Assembly: GCA_029582165.1 (NCBI GenBank)
Contig: CM055883.1
Coordinates: forward strand, 17,702,501 to 17,766,500
Length of the DNA: 64,000 nt
From: Portulaca oleracea
Taxonomy: Eukaryota; Streptophyta; Magnoliopsida; Caryophyllales; Portulacaceae
Direction: 5' to 3'
Below are positions 22,690 through 34,111 of the stretch, in pieces. Positions within the stretch are counted from its first letter, which is position 1. The number at the start of each line of letters is the position of its first letter. The notes beneath the pieces are model-generated. The model was given only the letters and a program-made list of their open reading frames with translations, did not search any database and was not told the origin of the DNA. A program made the translations under genes and the position numbers.

Positions 22690-23842
22690 ATTTAGTAAGT
22701 GGGTAAGACTTGAAAAGTCGGGTTTTTTTTAAAAAAAAAAAAAAAAGTTGTCACCTTTTTTTAGGCAATTTGTGCATTTTCGGGCCTTCCCCTTCGTTGG
22801 GCGCATAAGGCACCGTTTAGGTTTATCCCTATTTTTACCATTTTGGGAAAGTAAAACCATTCAACTTGGTGGGTCCACTTAGACCTTCACCAAGTCAGTG
22901 GTTATTTTTCCACTCGTGCACCACTCCTTAGTCCTCACGACAAAGGTAGCAACCCGAGTGTGCTAGTCTTGCCATGCACCCCATGGAAGATGAAGCATTC
23001 AGGACACGAGCTAGAGGTTAGGTTAAACCGACCCCCTTAACCTTTAAACATAGATCCTTGGTTAAGATGGAATTCATTTGTGTGCTATGTGTTTTTTATT
23101 AATCCTCGAACCCGAGACGTGCCATAATGCTTAGACCTAAAAAAAATTAAAAAAAAAATCATGCATTTGCATAATGGGCTGAGATGTTGGTTTGGCCTAT
23201 ACAAGGCTCGAGCCCTTGGAGTCCTCGCGGATCCCAGGTCAGGTTGGGCCTTGTATAGTCCAAATCAATGATCCACCCTTTTCTTTTAACTGTCAAATCT
23301 TGGTTTAGGCCCAATAGTGGACCTGAACCCAAGAAATCCGCGAGGATTTTTAGTGAGCTTGGTTCCTATGGGGTCTAAACTAAAGTGTTTTTATGATCAT
23401 AAAGTTGCATAAGGTCGTCCCCATTTAGTGCTAGTGGGCCATTTAGGTCACACAAGTCTGTTCGGGCCTTGCAGATCCTCGCGAATTCGTGAGTGAGCCT
23501 GACCTTATGAGGTTCAAATGAGCTCCTTGTTGCGTCCAGTCAGCTAAAATGATACATTTAGCCCTTATGTGTGGCCAGAGCCTGAAAAATTGATATTGGG
23601 CTCGCCCCGGTAAGGTCTAAATATGTCTTTCTGGCTTGAGTCTGCATTTGCATAAGAGTTTTATTTGGGTTTTGCATATGACTTAGAGCCTAAGTTCAGT
23701 CATTCGGGATTCAAATGAATTTCTTCATCCATGGCATGCATAGAGTCTTAGGGGTCAGTGTTGAGCTGAGTCTTCAAATTCCTCCATCTTTCAGGACAGA
23801 ATAGGTTGGTTTCGGGTATATCAAAGAGACGAGATCGGTCGG
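22690..23842 (+). other. 5' leader region of element C
   Basis: No convincing ORF. Contains A-rich runs (22728-22745), TCCTCGCGGATCCC at about 23222, and a reverse-oriented copy AAATCC-GCGA-GGATTT at about 23336-23351. Long leaders between primer-binding site and gag are usual in the Tat group. Confidence 0.6.
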
Positions 23843-23965
23843 TTGGAGACTTTTGACGTTCAATACGACAGTAACGAAGACCGTGTTTTACCATCATTCG
23901 AGCTGACCGACGGGGAAGCGACTGACAAAGAAGTTGATTCTTTGGTAATTAATCCGTCTGAGACA

Positions 23966-24877
23966 ATGTCAGACCCTAATAGCGATCATCCTGAAGACCA
24001 TCCTCATGGTGATCCAGACGAGGAGCAAGTACCTCCTCCTCCGCCTCCTCCACGTACTGAAATGGAACAACTCACCAACATAATCCTGAATATGCAAGTA
24101 ACCATGAATGCACAGCTAGAGGCACAGAATCAGAGAATTGATGCTATCATTCATGCCATGGAGGAGGTGAAGAATTCAAATGAGAAAAATCGCAGTACGG
24201 GTGAGAATGAACCACAATCAGGGAAGGAGAAAGATGGGTTGGTCCACGGGGTTTCGAACACGAGACTTGACCGAATTGAACAGATATTGAAGGAATCTAC
24301 TCTTTTCAACAATCAGTTTATGGACGACGTTGGTTTCATGCCTGTCCCAAGGGGTAGACTTCCCCCTAAATTCAACATGCCTGATATCAAGTTCCACGGT
24401 ACTGAGAACCCACATCAACATGTGAGGAATTTTATGGGGGCTATGACGCTAAAAGGAGTGGACGAAGATATCTACCACATTATTTTCCCTTGGACTTTTG
24501 GCTCGGACGTTATGAAGTGGTACAACACACTTAGTCCTACCAAGTCCTCACAATGGAGCTTACTTTGCAAGGAGTTCTTACATCAATACTCCTACAATGT
24601 TGACATGCCCGTCACTTTAAGGGACATGGAGCTCATGAAGCAAGGAGAGGAAGAGACATTCTCTGACTACTTCGCTCGATGGAGGGCGAAAGCATCTCAA
24701 ATGGTAGATCGACCTTCTGAGGAACATCAAGTAGATATGCTTATGCAAGGCTTACAACCCTCGTACAACACCCACCTAAGGTTCCAACCTGTTAAGGACT
24801 TTATATCACTAAGGTTGGCTGGAATCAAAATCGAAAGTGAGCTAGCTAAATGGGGGCTGGAAGAACACTTATACTAA
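23966..24877 (+). CDS. gag-like protein of element C
   Basis: The first in-frame ATG (MSDPNSDHPED) is at 23966, and the frame is already open from 23843 without an ATG. From this ATG 303 codons end at TAA. Features in order: acidic and proline-rich N-terminus (EEQVPPPPPPPRTEM), a coiled-coil-like stretch (LTNIILNMQVTMNAQLEAQNQ), then a Retrotrans_gag domain from about residue 140 (MPDIKFHGTENPHQHV, WYNTLSP, FSDYFARWRAKASQMV). No zinc knuckle follows. The frame ends at AKWGLEEHLY, and the sequence beyond has stops in all frames, so the protein may be truncated relative to full Tat gag. It is the only intact retrotransposon ORF of this size in the window and would form the capsid. Confidence 0.8.
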   Translation: MSDPNSDHPEDHPHGDPDEEQVPPPPPPPRTEMEQLTNIILNMQVTMNAQLEAQNQRIDAIIHAMEEVKNSNEKNRSTGENEPQSGKEKDGLVHGVSNTRLDRIEQILKESTLFNNQFMDDVGFMPVPRGRLPPKFNMPDIKFHGTENPHQHVRNFMGAMTLKGVDEDIYHIIFPWTFGSDVMKWYNTLSPTKSSQWSLLCKEFLHQYSYNVDMPVTLRDMELMKQGEEETFSDYFARWRAKASQMVDRPSEEHQVDMLMQGLQPSYNTHLRFQPVKDFISLRLAGIKIESELAKWGLEEHLY

Positions 24878-27800
24878 TAATTAAGCAAACTTCTGGCCTA
24901 ACAAGGGAAATGAGGTGAATGCCTTAGAGCACTCCATGTGCTGAAGCACTATAACAACTTCCAAGAAAAGGATAAGCCAATAGAAAATACTTCGAAGTTG
25001 GGATGCTGATGAACTTTGCAAGTACCATAGAGCCTGAGGACACTATATTGATCAAAATGAAGAAGATGTCTAGGTCAAAGCAATTATCCAGTCAAAATGA
25101 TTTGAGTTGTATTGCCTTGTGCAAGCCTTTTTCTCTTGGGTACTTCTTGCATAATTGTTGAATCTTAGTAATTGTTCTTTTGAGCTAGTTGAAGAGTTAG
25201 TAGAATAACCCGTGAGATTTTGAGCCTTCATAGACTATTCATTATATATATAGTCTCAATTTTTTGTGTGTAACTCTTCCATGTGTGCATCTCTAGAACT
25301 TGGCTTGACGTTCCTTAAAATCACATTTGGCATATGCATTATGTTAATATGATTGAGGCATCCTTTTGCTAGCTACATAGCCAAAAAGCCACCTGATATT
25401 TTGACCTCTTTTTGCAAGCCCTTACTAACCCTTTTTCCAGTCTTGTTGTTTACCCTATAAGTGCGCACCCTTGGCCTTTACATAATTTCCTACCTTTAGC
25501 CAAGATAGAATGAGCAACAGTTCAGTTGTATAGGGCAGTTTCGTGGTCGATTGTTGAGAGTGAGTAGTTGGTTTGTTGCTTTAAGGGAAGTACATTGTTG
25601 AATATCCTTTCTACCATTTTTATCCTCAAAGGTTATAACTCGTAACTATTGGGGTTTGAGTTGTTCTTTATATATTCATGCTATTCATTAAAAAAAATAA
25701 AGAAACGAAAAAGTTCAAAAACAAGGAATTCATAATAGAAAAAAAAAGAAGTAAAACAACAAAAAGGAAACAAAAAAAAGAAAGAAAGAAAAGAAAAAAA
25801 GAAAAAAAAAGAAAAGGTTTTATTTTATTGTAAGTTTTGATTTGTATTTGGTGCTCTATCCTGGGTTTCATTTGTTGGGGAAGTTTTGTGCTCATTTAAG
25901 GTTCAATGTAGAGGTGTTGCATTGCATGAAGTGGAAATGTTGTTGCTCTTTAAGTACTTGGCTACTTAGCTCCACATTTTCCAAATGATTTCCCTTCTTA
26001 CCTTAGCCTAAACCCCATTACAACCTTTCGAAAGTCCTCATGATTAGCATTTTTGCATGTTGTCTTCAGTGATAGAGAGATGAGAGTCTTGTCAAGCTTA
26101 TGGTAGCTGTATACATTGGAATGAGTTTGAGTGAACCCTTGCATTTCTAAAATCATTGAGAGGAGTGTTCCACTTTACCTAAAGTGAGGATCTACTAGCT
26201 TCACTAGCTCATCAATTGCTAAGGTGATACATGATTATTTAGAGGTGCAACTTAGAGTAACTGGTTTGTGTCTTGGTCTTATGCTCATAGTATTGAAATA
26301 GAGTTTGCTTTGAAATGATTTTGACCTTATTGAGTCTCTATTATGCATCTTATTCTCATTGGTCTTATTATTATGTGATATAAGGTCCTTCCCAATAAGT
26401 CTTGCACCTTCTTTTCTTCATATGCTTATCCTTGTAGACACTGGGGCTTTCTCTTCCCCTTTGTCTTCTTTTCGAATTGGGGGCTTTCTCTCTATCTTCT
26501 TTTTTCAACAGGGGGCTATTAAGATACATCTTATTTTGGCTTAGATTTCCTAATCTCTACAAGTTGCATCCAAGAACAAATTTTTTCCTTTTGCTCACCT
26601 TTTAGCGGTCAATCTAGGGTGCTTAGGAGTGGGCATTTCGTTCCAATTCCTTCTCATGGAAATGACTCATCGGTCTTGTCACTTTCCTTCATGTCCATCG
26701 GATAGCAAAATCAAGCTCTACTATCCAGTAACAACAAGCTATAGTTGTGGAAAAGTCCTAACAGATTTTTGTGAGGCTGAATGAAAAAGTCCTCGCGGAT
26801 TTTAAAGAGCAAATGTTCATCATCAATTCTTCTAGCAACATTTTACATATGAACAACTTTTTTTTAAGCATGTTCATCATAAGTCAAATCTCTATAATCC
26901 CTCACGAATTTTTGGGGCAGTTGGATCGTTCGGATATTTTCATGGAAGTTTGCATGGTCCACAATTTTGAAGAGAATTCCTCAGTTGATTGTATATTAGA
27001 ACTACATTTTCCTAAGCATGTTCAATATAGGTTCTTGTACTAGAAACCTTACAAGCCCTCGAACAACTTTTGCAAAATCATGTTCACATATATCGATTCG
27101 GGCTTGGACATAAGGGTTTTTCATTCATGAAGTTATTACGGATTCTGGGTTGCATATTGCTCCTACTATTTTCATATATGAGCCAAGAAGAAACAACAAA
27201 TCTGGACCAACTAAGGAAGTTCTGTGCTTAAAGACAATGTCAATTATAGCAGCTGGTGATCAGAACTAGCAACTATCCTTAAGTTGTTAGCCACTGGCTT
27301 ATTAAGTCAGCAACTAAATGCTTACACTACCTTTTGAACAATGACGGCCTGATTCCACTCATAAAGTGGATACATAGGAAGCTTTTGAAGTCCGGCCCAT
27401 ATAATCAAACAAAAGTAGCTTCTTTTGAGTGATCTCTCAAAAGGATCTTATCTAATTTCCTGGTCGTGCTTAAGCAGGTTAAAGCAGAATCCTTGCAAAA
27501 TTTTTCTATGAGCTCTCGCGGACTTTATAACTTGTAGAGACTCAAACCTCTTTTCTCGTCGATTATTTAAGTCCGACCGAAGTCTTGGCAGATTCCATGT
27601 TGACACAAGCGCACACGGTTCCCTCGAGGTCCACACCTAGAGCGCTTCAGGATATCGATTCTCATGGATTAGACTAAGGTTAATCACAGATTTGCAAAAG
27701 GGGTCGAGCTGAGGGTATGAGTGAAGACTAAAAATGTTCGCGGATTTTGGTTTTCACTATTTGAAGCGTCCTAATATTTCCAGTGTCATCGACCACAACT

Positions 27801-29800
27801 CAATACCTAGACTCTCTTATGCATTGCATGTGTGTCCTGCATCATCATAGATTAAAAAAGAATTAACATCATGCATTACTAGAGAAATAGAGTCCATCCA
27901 TTGCATCATAAAAGATGAACGACGGTCTAACCATTATACACGCACTCAGCGCTCGTCAACAGAGACCAAATTAGTCCCTTCCAGACTCGAGGACCCATAG
28001 CATGAACCAATGGTCGACAAATCAGCATGCATGCCAAAGAAGTAGGTCCAATCTGCATGAAGAGGAGTGATGAGCCGGACTCAATTTAAGCAGCAAGGAA
28101 ACATGCCCGACTCATTTGGATCCTCGTGGATCTAGAACCATCAAGTACTGCTTCCGGGTCTACATATAATTATTTAAGCTCAAACATACAGTCCGTGTTG
28201 ACGGGCTTCTCGCGGATCTCACTTCCTACCCAGACCGTTTCAGACATTTTTTCGGCAATAAAGTTCGGGAGTAAAATGCAGTCCATGAGTAGTTCTTAAA
28301 TTCACTTAGTTCAAGCAGAATGCAGGACAAGTACATAGGTACCATTTAGATCCTCGCGGATCTTGGTCCCCACACACATAATACTTTGAGTTTAACAAGC
28401 AAAAACTCAAAATTTTTGAAAATTTGAGTTTTACAAGCAAAGACTCAAAATTTGACTGTATGAAAAACATACCCGGCTACAATTCGGCCTAGATTCTTGC
28501 GGATTTGTGAAGAACCCAGGAAAAATTTGAGTGTGTTCCTCGCGGATTTCTCAGCAGCAAGAATAAAAATGACCCGACTGTTTAGAAGCTCCTTGCTGAT
28601 TTCTCAATAGCAAGAACGAAAATGACTGAAATGGAAGAAGACCGAAAATGACTGCAATTGGATTCTCGCGGATTTATGAAGAACCCAAGCAAAATTTCAG
28701 GAGTTCCTCGCAGATTTTGGTTAAAATCAGTCAAATTTCAGAAGTTCCTCGCAGATTTCAGAGAAAGTGGGTGAAAATTTACAGATGAAGTTCCTGAAAA
28801 TTTACTGATCTGTACATGCAACTCCTCGCGGATCTGTACACAAAAAAGTGAATCTGATGAATTTTCTAGAAATACAACTGGGTACCTTGCAGCTGCAGTT
28901 TAGCCCAATTTTGTTTTGAAAATTTGGCTGTATAAAAAAAAAAAACAACTAGCCACAAATTAGCCAGTGTCTCGCCGATTTCAGCCAAAAATCCGTCAAA
29001 TTTTTGCAGTATGGCAGTGCAAGATCACAGTTCAAACAGCAAGGTTCTCGCGGATTTTGCTTGTGCGACTGTCAAATTTTCGGGAAAATTTGAACTCGAT
29101 ACATTTTCAGCTCAATCTTGGTTCAAGACTCATGATTTGTACTGAGATCATTGTAGCAAAAACAAATCAGCTTTTCAAAGCGGCCTGCATGAAGAATCTC
29201 GCAGATTTCAACTGCAAAAAAAAAACTAAAAAGAGTTCGTTAATGGATTTTTCAGCAGGATTGAAGCAAAAATCCAGCATGCAACTGAGATTCTCGCGGA
29301 TTTCAGCTACAAAATGAAAAATGGCAGATTCAGAAAAATGATGTTGTTTGAGAGTCTTACCTGAGTTCTCACGGATCTGGAAACAGAGTTCCGCGCGGAT
29401 TTGTCATTCAAAGCTGTTAAATTTGCAGAACTTATTAATGGCGATTTTGCTCAACTCGGCAGACGATTCCACGTGGATCTTTGGGCAAGAAGCGCAAATC
29501 TCCTCAGCTCAGTTCCTCGCGGATTTCTATCATAGAAGGGGAGTGATAGTTTTTTATCATCTTTTTAATATTATCTTCATCTTTATTTTTCACCACTTTA
29601 ACTTTTACCACTCCTATTTCTAGTATTATTATTATCTTTTATTTTTATTTTTTTTATTTTATTTTTATTTTTTTTTTTCATCTTTATTTTATTTTTATTT
29701 TTATTTTTATCTTTACTACTATTATTATTTCTTACTATTATTGTCACTAAATAATTACATGTCGTATTCTCATATTCTCAGGTGAATGATTACATATAGT
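24878..29800 (+). other. Element C noncoding interior, including an Athila-like 3'-region block
   Basis: No gene is seen. From about 25140 to 26340 the text is clearly related to 2400-3560 of the Athila-type element: TTGAGCTAG, CCCGTGAGA, ACATAGCCAAAAAGCCA, an A-rich run, TTAGCTCCACATTTTCCAAA, CCCCATTACAACC, GAAAGTCCTC. From 26780 to 29530 TCCTCGCGGATTT-type palindromes recur in non-coding text. At 29575-29745 there is a T/TATTTT-rich simple repeat. Confidence 0.65.
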
Positions 29801-29828
29801 CTGTAGATTCTCCAGCAACCAAGTCAGC

Positions 29829-30152
29829 ATCGGACTACCTCTGGTCAATTTCCGACATTCAAGCTACCCTTGAATAATCAAGCCTGGACAACCTCCAGCA
29901 ATCAAGTCAACATCGGACTACCTCCGATCAATTTCTAGTATTCAAGCTACCCTTGAATCGTTGAAGCCTGGACTACCTCCAGCAATTTCAAGCAGACTAC
30001 CTCCGGATGTCATCCAAGTGTTCGGGCTACCCCCGAGAAATTCATCAATGTCTGGACTACCTCCAGCATATCCAGATCGGATTACCTCCGACCATTCTTC
30101 GGCTTAATCGGATTACCTCCATCCAATTTTTCAGCTTCGGGCTACCCATGAA
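29829..30152 (+). repeat. Array of about eleven short hairpins with CTACC loops
   Basis: Repeats of 30-45 bases in which the pentamer CTACC (or TTACC/CAACC) is flanked by complementary arms that differ from copy to copy. ATTCAAG/CTTGAAT occurs at 29857-29875 and 29940-29958, ATCGGA/TCCGAT at 29912-29928, CTGGA/TCCAG at 29884, 29968 and 30052, TCGGG/CCCGA at 30022-30036, and TCGGA/TCCGA at 30077-30091. It ends about 70 bases before the polypurine tract of element C. Confidence 0.85.
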
Positions 30153-30208
30153 AATTCGCTGGAACAGTTTGAAGGTATACTTTGACTTTCGTCTTACTCA
30201 GACTCAGT

Positions 30209-30224
30209 CAAAGTGGGGGCTAAC
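30209..30224 (+). other. Polypurine tract of element C
   Basis: CAAAGTGGGGGCTAAC immediately precedes the 3' LTR start TGTAGACATC. Confidence 0.8.
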
Positions 30225-32137
30225 TGTAGACATCAAAATAATACTCAATGAGCGACATGAGGATTTTGGACATGTTGGGTTCCTCGGGAATTTTGGGTGA
30301 TATGGGTCCCTCGCGGATTTTCATCAAGAGAGTCCTTGAGTCAAAGGGTCCTCGCAAGTTTGTTAGTCAAGGGGGTCTTTGGGGATGCAGACTGCCGGTC
30401 ACGTGAAAGTCAAAGTCAACTCCCGGGTAAGGTCAACTCCAGGTCAAAGTCAACTCCTGGTCAGGTCAACTCTTGGTCAAAGTCAACTTTGTGAACGTCA
30501 ACCAAAAAATTCCCCGCGGATTTTCCAGGAAATCCTCGCGGATTTATCAGGAAATTCCGCGCGGATCCCAATTCTGGTCCAGAAAAATGACCCTGGCGGA
30601 TTTATGTAGGCCAGCCCAAAAAAATCCTGGCGGATCTTTGCAGGCTAGTCCAGACATTTTCTTCAGTCAAAACCTCGCGGATTTTTCAGGAAATGGGAGG
30701 AAAATCCTCCCGGATTTTTCAGGAAACGGGGAAAATATTTGTGAATTCAATTTTTGGCCCAGGTAAAAGGCTCTCGCGGATAAAATTTGACCCAAAACGC
30801 AGACTCTCGCGGATCCATTCTTCAAATCCTGGCAGCTCCTCGCAAATTTGTTATCTTTGGCCCAAAAGTGCAAATTCTCGCGGATCCTATCTTCGGCTCG
30901 AAAGGAAATTCCTCGCGGATCCTCATTTTGGCTCGGGAGAAAACCTCGCGGATCCAATTTCCAGCCCAAAAAGCAGATCCTCGCGGATTTTGTTTTCCAG
31001 CAAAGAAAATGGATCCAGGCGGATCCAGTTTTCCAGCCCAGAGATCAGATCATGGCGGATCTTGATGTTGGCCCAGGAGAAAATTGGCGCGGTTCCCATT
31101 TTCAGCCAGCGGGCAGTTGCTTGGTAAAAGAACTGTCTTTCCCCACTCTCCCCACTAAGGGGTCCTCGCGGATTTCGTACCTTTCGGCTACAGGATCAAG
31201 CCAAGGGTTCGGTAATTAGTCCTTTTTTTTATTAATCAGATGTAATAATGTAGTACATACGCCCCGCCCGCTGTAATTTTCTTCTTTAGACGCTTATTGG
31301 TTTTTTTTTTTTTGTCTCTTCGTACTTTGCATGCATTAATTTTAAAATTTGGTGACAACTTTGTTTTCTTTAGTTTTCTTTTCTCTTTTCTTAAACCAAA
31401 ACCCGATGGAGTAAAGGCCGCTTCGGTGGGCGGTGTAGGAGCAACCCTCCTACACTTGTACCTTTACCCCCGAGCTTGTTTTTTTGGTTCTAAGATCGTG
31501 GAGTTCTTTTTATCTCGGTTTTGTCAATTTTCACAAAATTGATTGGCGACTCCGTCTTTTAATTATTTCACGCATGTTAAAATATTCCGATTTTATCTAA
31601 ATATATTTCGTGACTTTTTTCCTTTTTTTGGAGGCATGCAGATGACTACGAAGCTGGTTCGGGTATGTTCACTATTCGGAAATCCTCGCGGATTTTCGTT
31701 TGGTGGGTTCACTCGAAGTACTCCGTAAGTCCCCTGATGGGGTGTCTTGGGTCAGACAGAGGCTTAGCCAAGTTACACTGTCATGGGATCCTCGTGGATC
31801 TTCTGGCAATGGGCTTGATTTAAGCCCTGTTCGGACTGACCTATGGCAGTTCATAACTTAAAGTGGAGACCCAGGTTAATTCGGACCCGAAAATCCTCGC
31901 GGATTTCTGTCTTGGGAACTCGGACCGACTTTGGGCCGGGCCAATCTGCTAAGTCATAAAAAAAGGAGAACTGTCGGGATTTAAATTTGGTAAAATTAAA
32001 TATTTTAAGCAACATGAAATAATGAAATCGGCAAAAATAATTATTCGTGCGTAAAATGCACCCTAGGAAAAATAAGCAACCCTACGTCGTCTCGACACTC
32101 CGTGGGGGGCCGTGCCCTCCGGGCCGGGGGCCCTACA
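30225..32137 (+). repeat. 3' LTR of element C
   Basis: 1913 bp, about 320 bp shorter than the 5' LTR because parts of the palindrome-rich block are missing, for example after about 31180. It otherwise follows the same order, and the palindromes persist (for example near 30530, 31685 and 31890). The end GGGGGCCCTACA abuts the CCAAG target duplication. Confidence 0.9.
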
Positions 32138-32554
32138 CCAAGGTTCTATGTTCATGGATTACTATGGTTGGGTTACATGGCCTACCGCACGTTCTCGCCC
32201 CGGTGCACCATACCCTTTAGTAAGGAGTGTGAGGTATTGCTCAAAGAACTTCAAGGAAGCCCTTTGAGTGTAACATGGGGAGAGGAGAGACAAAATGTTT
32301 GGCGATTTAGGGTGCATCACACAGGTAGTGGCTGCCCGCTCTCAAGGGAAAAATCTAGGTATAACCTAAACCGTCGCCTTTGTGCTCTCGTGTCAAAAGA
32401 CCCGTCGAGTGGCCCGGTATGCAATGGATGCCCAAAAAAAGAATAATAAAATGGTGAAATAAATCAACTTCTCCCTTTTACAATTTCAAATCAATTCGAT
32501 TTGTTCAAGTTTTACCCTCTTTTTAAGTTTAAGTCCCCAGTGGAGTCACCAATC
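32138..32554 (-). other. Element B leader and primer-binding site
   Basis: The primer-binding site is 32531-32554, reading GATTGGTGACTCCACTGGGG on the minus strand, directly after the 5' LTR end. The remaining 390 bp is leader sequence, and the plus-strand open frame across it is not supported by any similarity I recognise. It is separated from the rest of element B by element C. Confidence 0.7.
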
Positions 32555-34111
32555 TGTAGGACCCGGAAATTCGCCCCCGTTTAGGAGTGTCCGTTTTCGG
32601 ATGCACTACTTAAGTGATCGGGAACCGACTAAGGTTGCTTAATCCTTAAATAAGGATATTTTTATTTTCGAAATTCATTTTTGGGGTGATGAAACTTTAT
32701 TTATTTTACAAATTCTTTTTTATATTATTAAAATATCTGAAATTGCACCAAAATAGTTTATTAATAATTTAATACCAGTCCACTACCGAATCCAGGCCCG
32801 AAATGAAGCAAAAAAGGCCGCCAGAGGACACCAAAACCCACGGAGGTTTTAGTGTGCTTTGGACTGGGCCTTGCGCTTCCTTGGCCCAGAGAAGATGGGT
32901 TAAAATTAATAAAACCCGCGGGGGTTTTATTAATTTTATGACCCATTTTCTCTCGGATGGCCATGAATTGGTAAAGAAGAGTAGTATTAAATCATTCATA
33001 ATTATTTTTTGTGCAATATCCTATATTTTAAATAATCAAAAGAGTTTGTAAAAGTGGTAAAGAGTCGCCAGCCGATTTAAGGAAATCGACAAACCATGAA
33101 AATAATAAAAATGACTCCGGTCAACGAAACTTGATTCTAAGTCCGGGGGTAAGGTTATGAATCCGAGAATTATAAGAACTCTCGGATTCGCCTGTTAGAA
33201 AACATACTCTACTAAAATCGACATTGAAATGAAAAAGAGCGGGGAGAAGTTTAATTTATTTCACGAAATTATGTTCTCGTCATGTAATATAAAATGGGAA
33301 TTTCGTTTACAAAATATGTACAAGTAGAGGAGATAAAGTATAAATTACATGATTAAGACAATAATAAAAGGCAAACCTCACTAGCAATGGATGATATGGA
33401 AATGTAGATCAATCCTCTTGACTTATCCTCACATTGGAGCTTGGATGGAAGGATGTATATGAGGATGGTTATGGGGGTGATATGATAATGCGGTGATGAT
33501 GAGAGTGATTAGAAGAGGCTTAGAAGAGTAAGGATATGAGTGTTTATGGAGGGAGTAGTTTGTGAGAGAGTTTGGGTAGTATGATGATGATAGTTGATGG
33601 AGTAAGGGTGAAATGGAGGGGGTATTTATAGGTCAAAGAGGTGGAAGATTTGGAGGGAAATGGATGGGACACATCCCCATGATCATGCCATGCAATCACA
33701 AAACCTATGCGGGTTTTGAAAGTCAAGGCAGAAGTCAAAGCACATGGGGCTAATATCAAGGGATGGTGATCAAGATTTTGGCGCCAACTTTTAAATGGAA
33801 AACCCCCACGGGTTTTAAACGACCTCGCACGGATCGCTGACATGGCTTGATCAAACGACGCGTTCTGGGTAGGAGAAAACCCCCGCGGGTTTTCTCTTTT
33901 GGCCGGGGCGCGCCTTGGGCCTGTCCTGGTTCTAGGCCGCTTTTCTGAGATTATAACCCTCGCGGGTTATATTGCGAATATGCGGCCCGTTTTATTCTCC
34001 TGGGCTTATTTTGTCAACTGCATGGGCCCAATGGCCCATTTCGGTGTCCATCCCAACTGACTTGAATTTTGATGGGTCGGGATTGTGTCGGTGCAAATCC
34101 CGGTGTCTACA
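32555..34111 (-). repeat. 5' LTR of element B
   Basis: 1557 bp. Carries the uninterrupted version of the MITE target and the same set of CCCGCGGG-centred palindromes as the left LTR, for example GAGAAAACCC with GGGTTTTCTC near 33873-33896 and the AAATTAATAAAACCC arms near 32896. Confidence 0.9.

Larger units (their letters stand above)
20438..32137 (+). mobile_element. Element C: Tat/Ogre-like gag-only retrotransposon, inserted in element B
   Basis: LTR ends are TGTAGACACC/TGTAGACATC and GGGCCCTACA. A perfect 5-bp target duplication CCAAG lies at 20433-20437 and 32138-32142. Length is 11.7 kb. Order: 5' LTR, primer-binding site, gag, a 5-kb noncoding region, a hairpin array, polypurine tract, 3' LTR. 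No protease, RT, RNase H or integrase was recognised, so mobilisation would need help in trans. Short palindromes with the core ATCC-TCGC-GGAT are scattered throughout LTRs and interior. Confidence 0.92.
10275..34111 (-). mobile_element. Element B: Tat/Ogre-type gypsy retrotransposon inserted in element A
   Basis: LTR ends are TGTAGACACCGGG and GGTCCTACA read on the minus strand. Flanks are GCTAT (10270-10274) and GTTAT (34112-34116), a 5-bp target duplication with one mismatch. The 5' LTR is on the right (32555-34111), followed by a primer-binding site like that of element C. The 3' LTR is on the left (10275-12348), preceded by a polypurine tract. Its internal region is split by element C (20438-32137). 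Own internal sequence is about 8.5 kb with RT end, RNase H and integrase remnants, no recognisable gag, and many minisatellites. Confidence 0.88.

Noticed and set aside
32102..32446. 114-codon plus-strand ORF after element C
   Set aside because: It begins in the end of C's LTR and crosses the target duplication into element B's leader, so it is a chance fusion.
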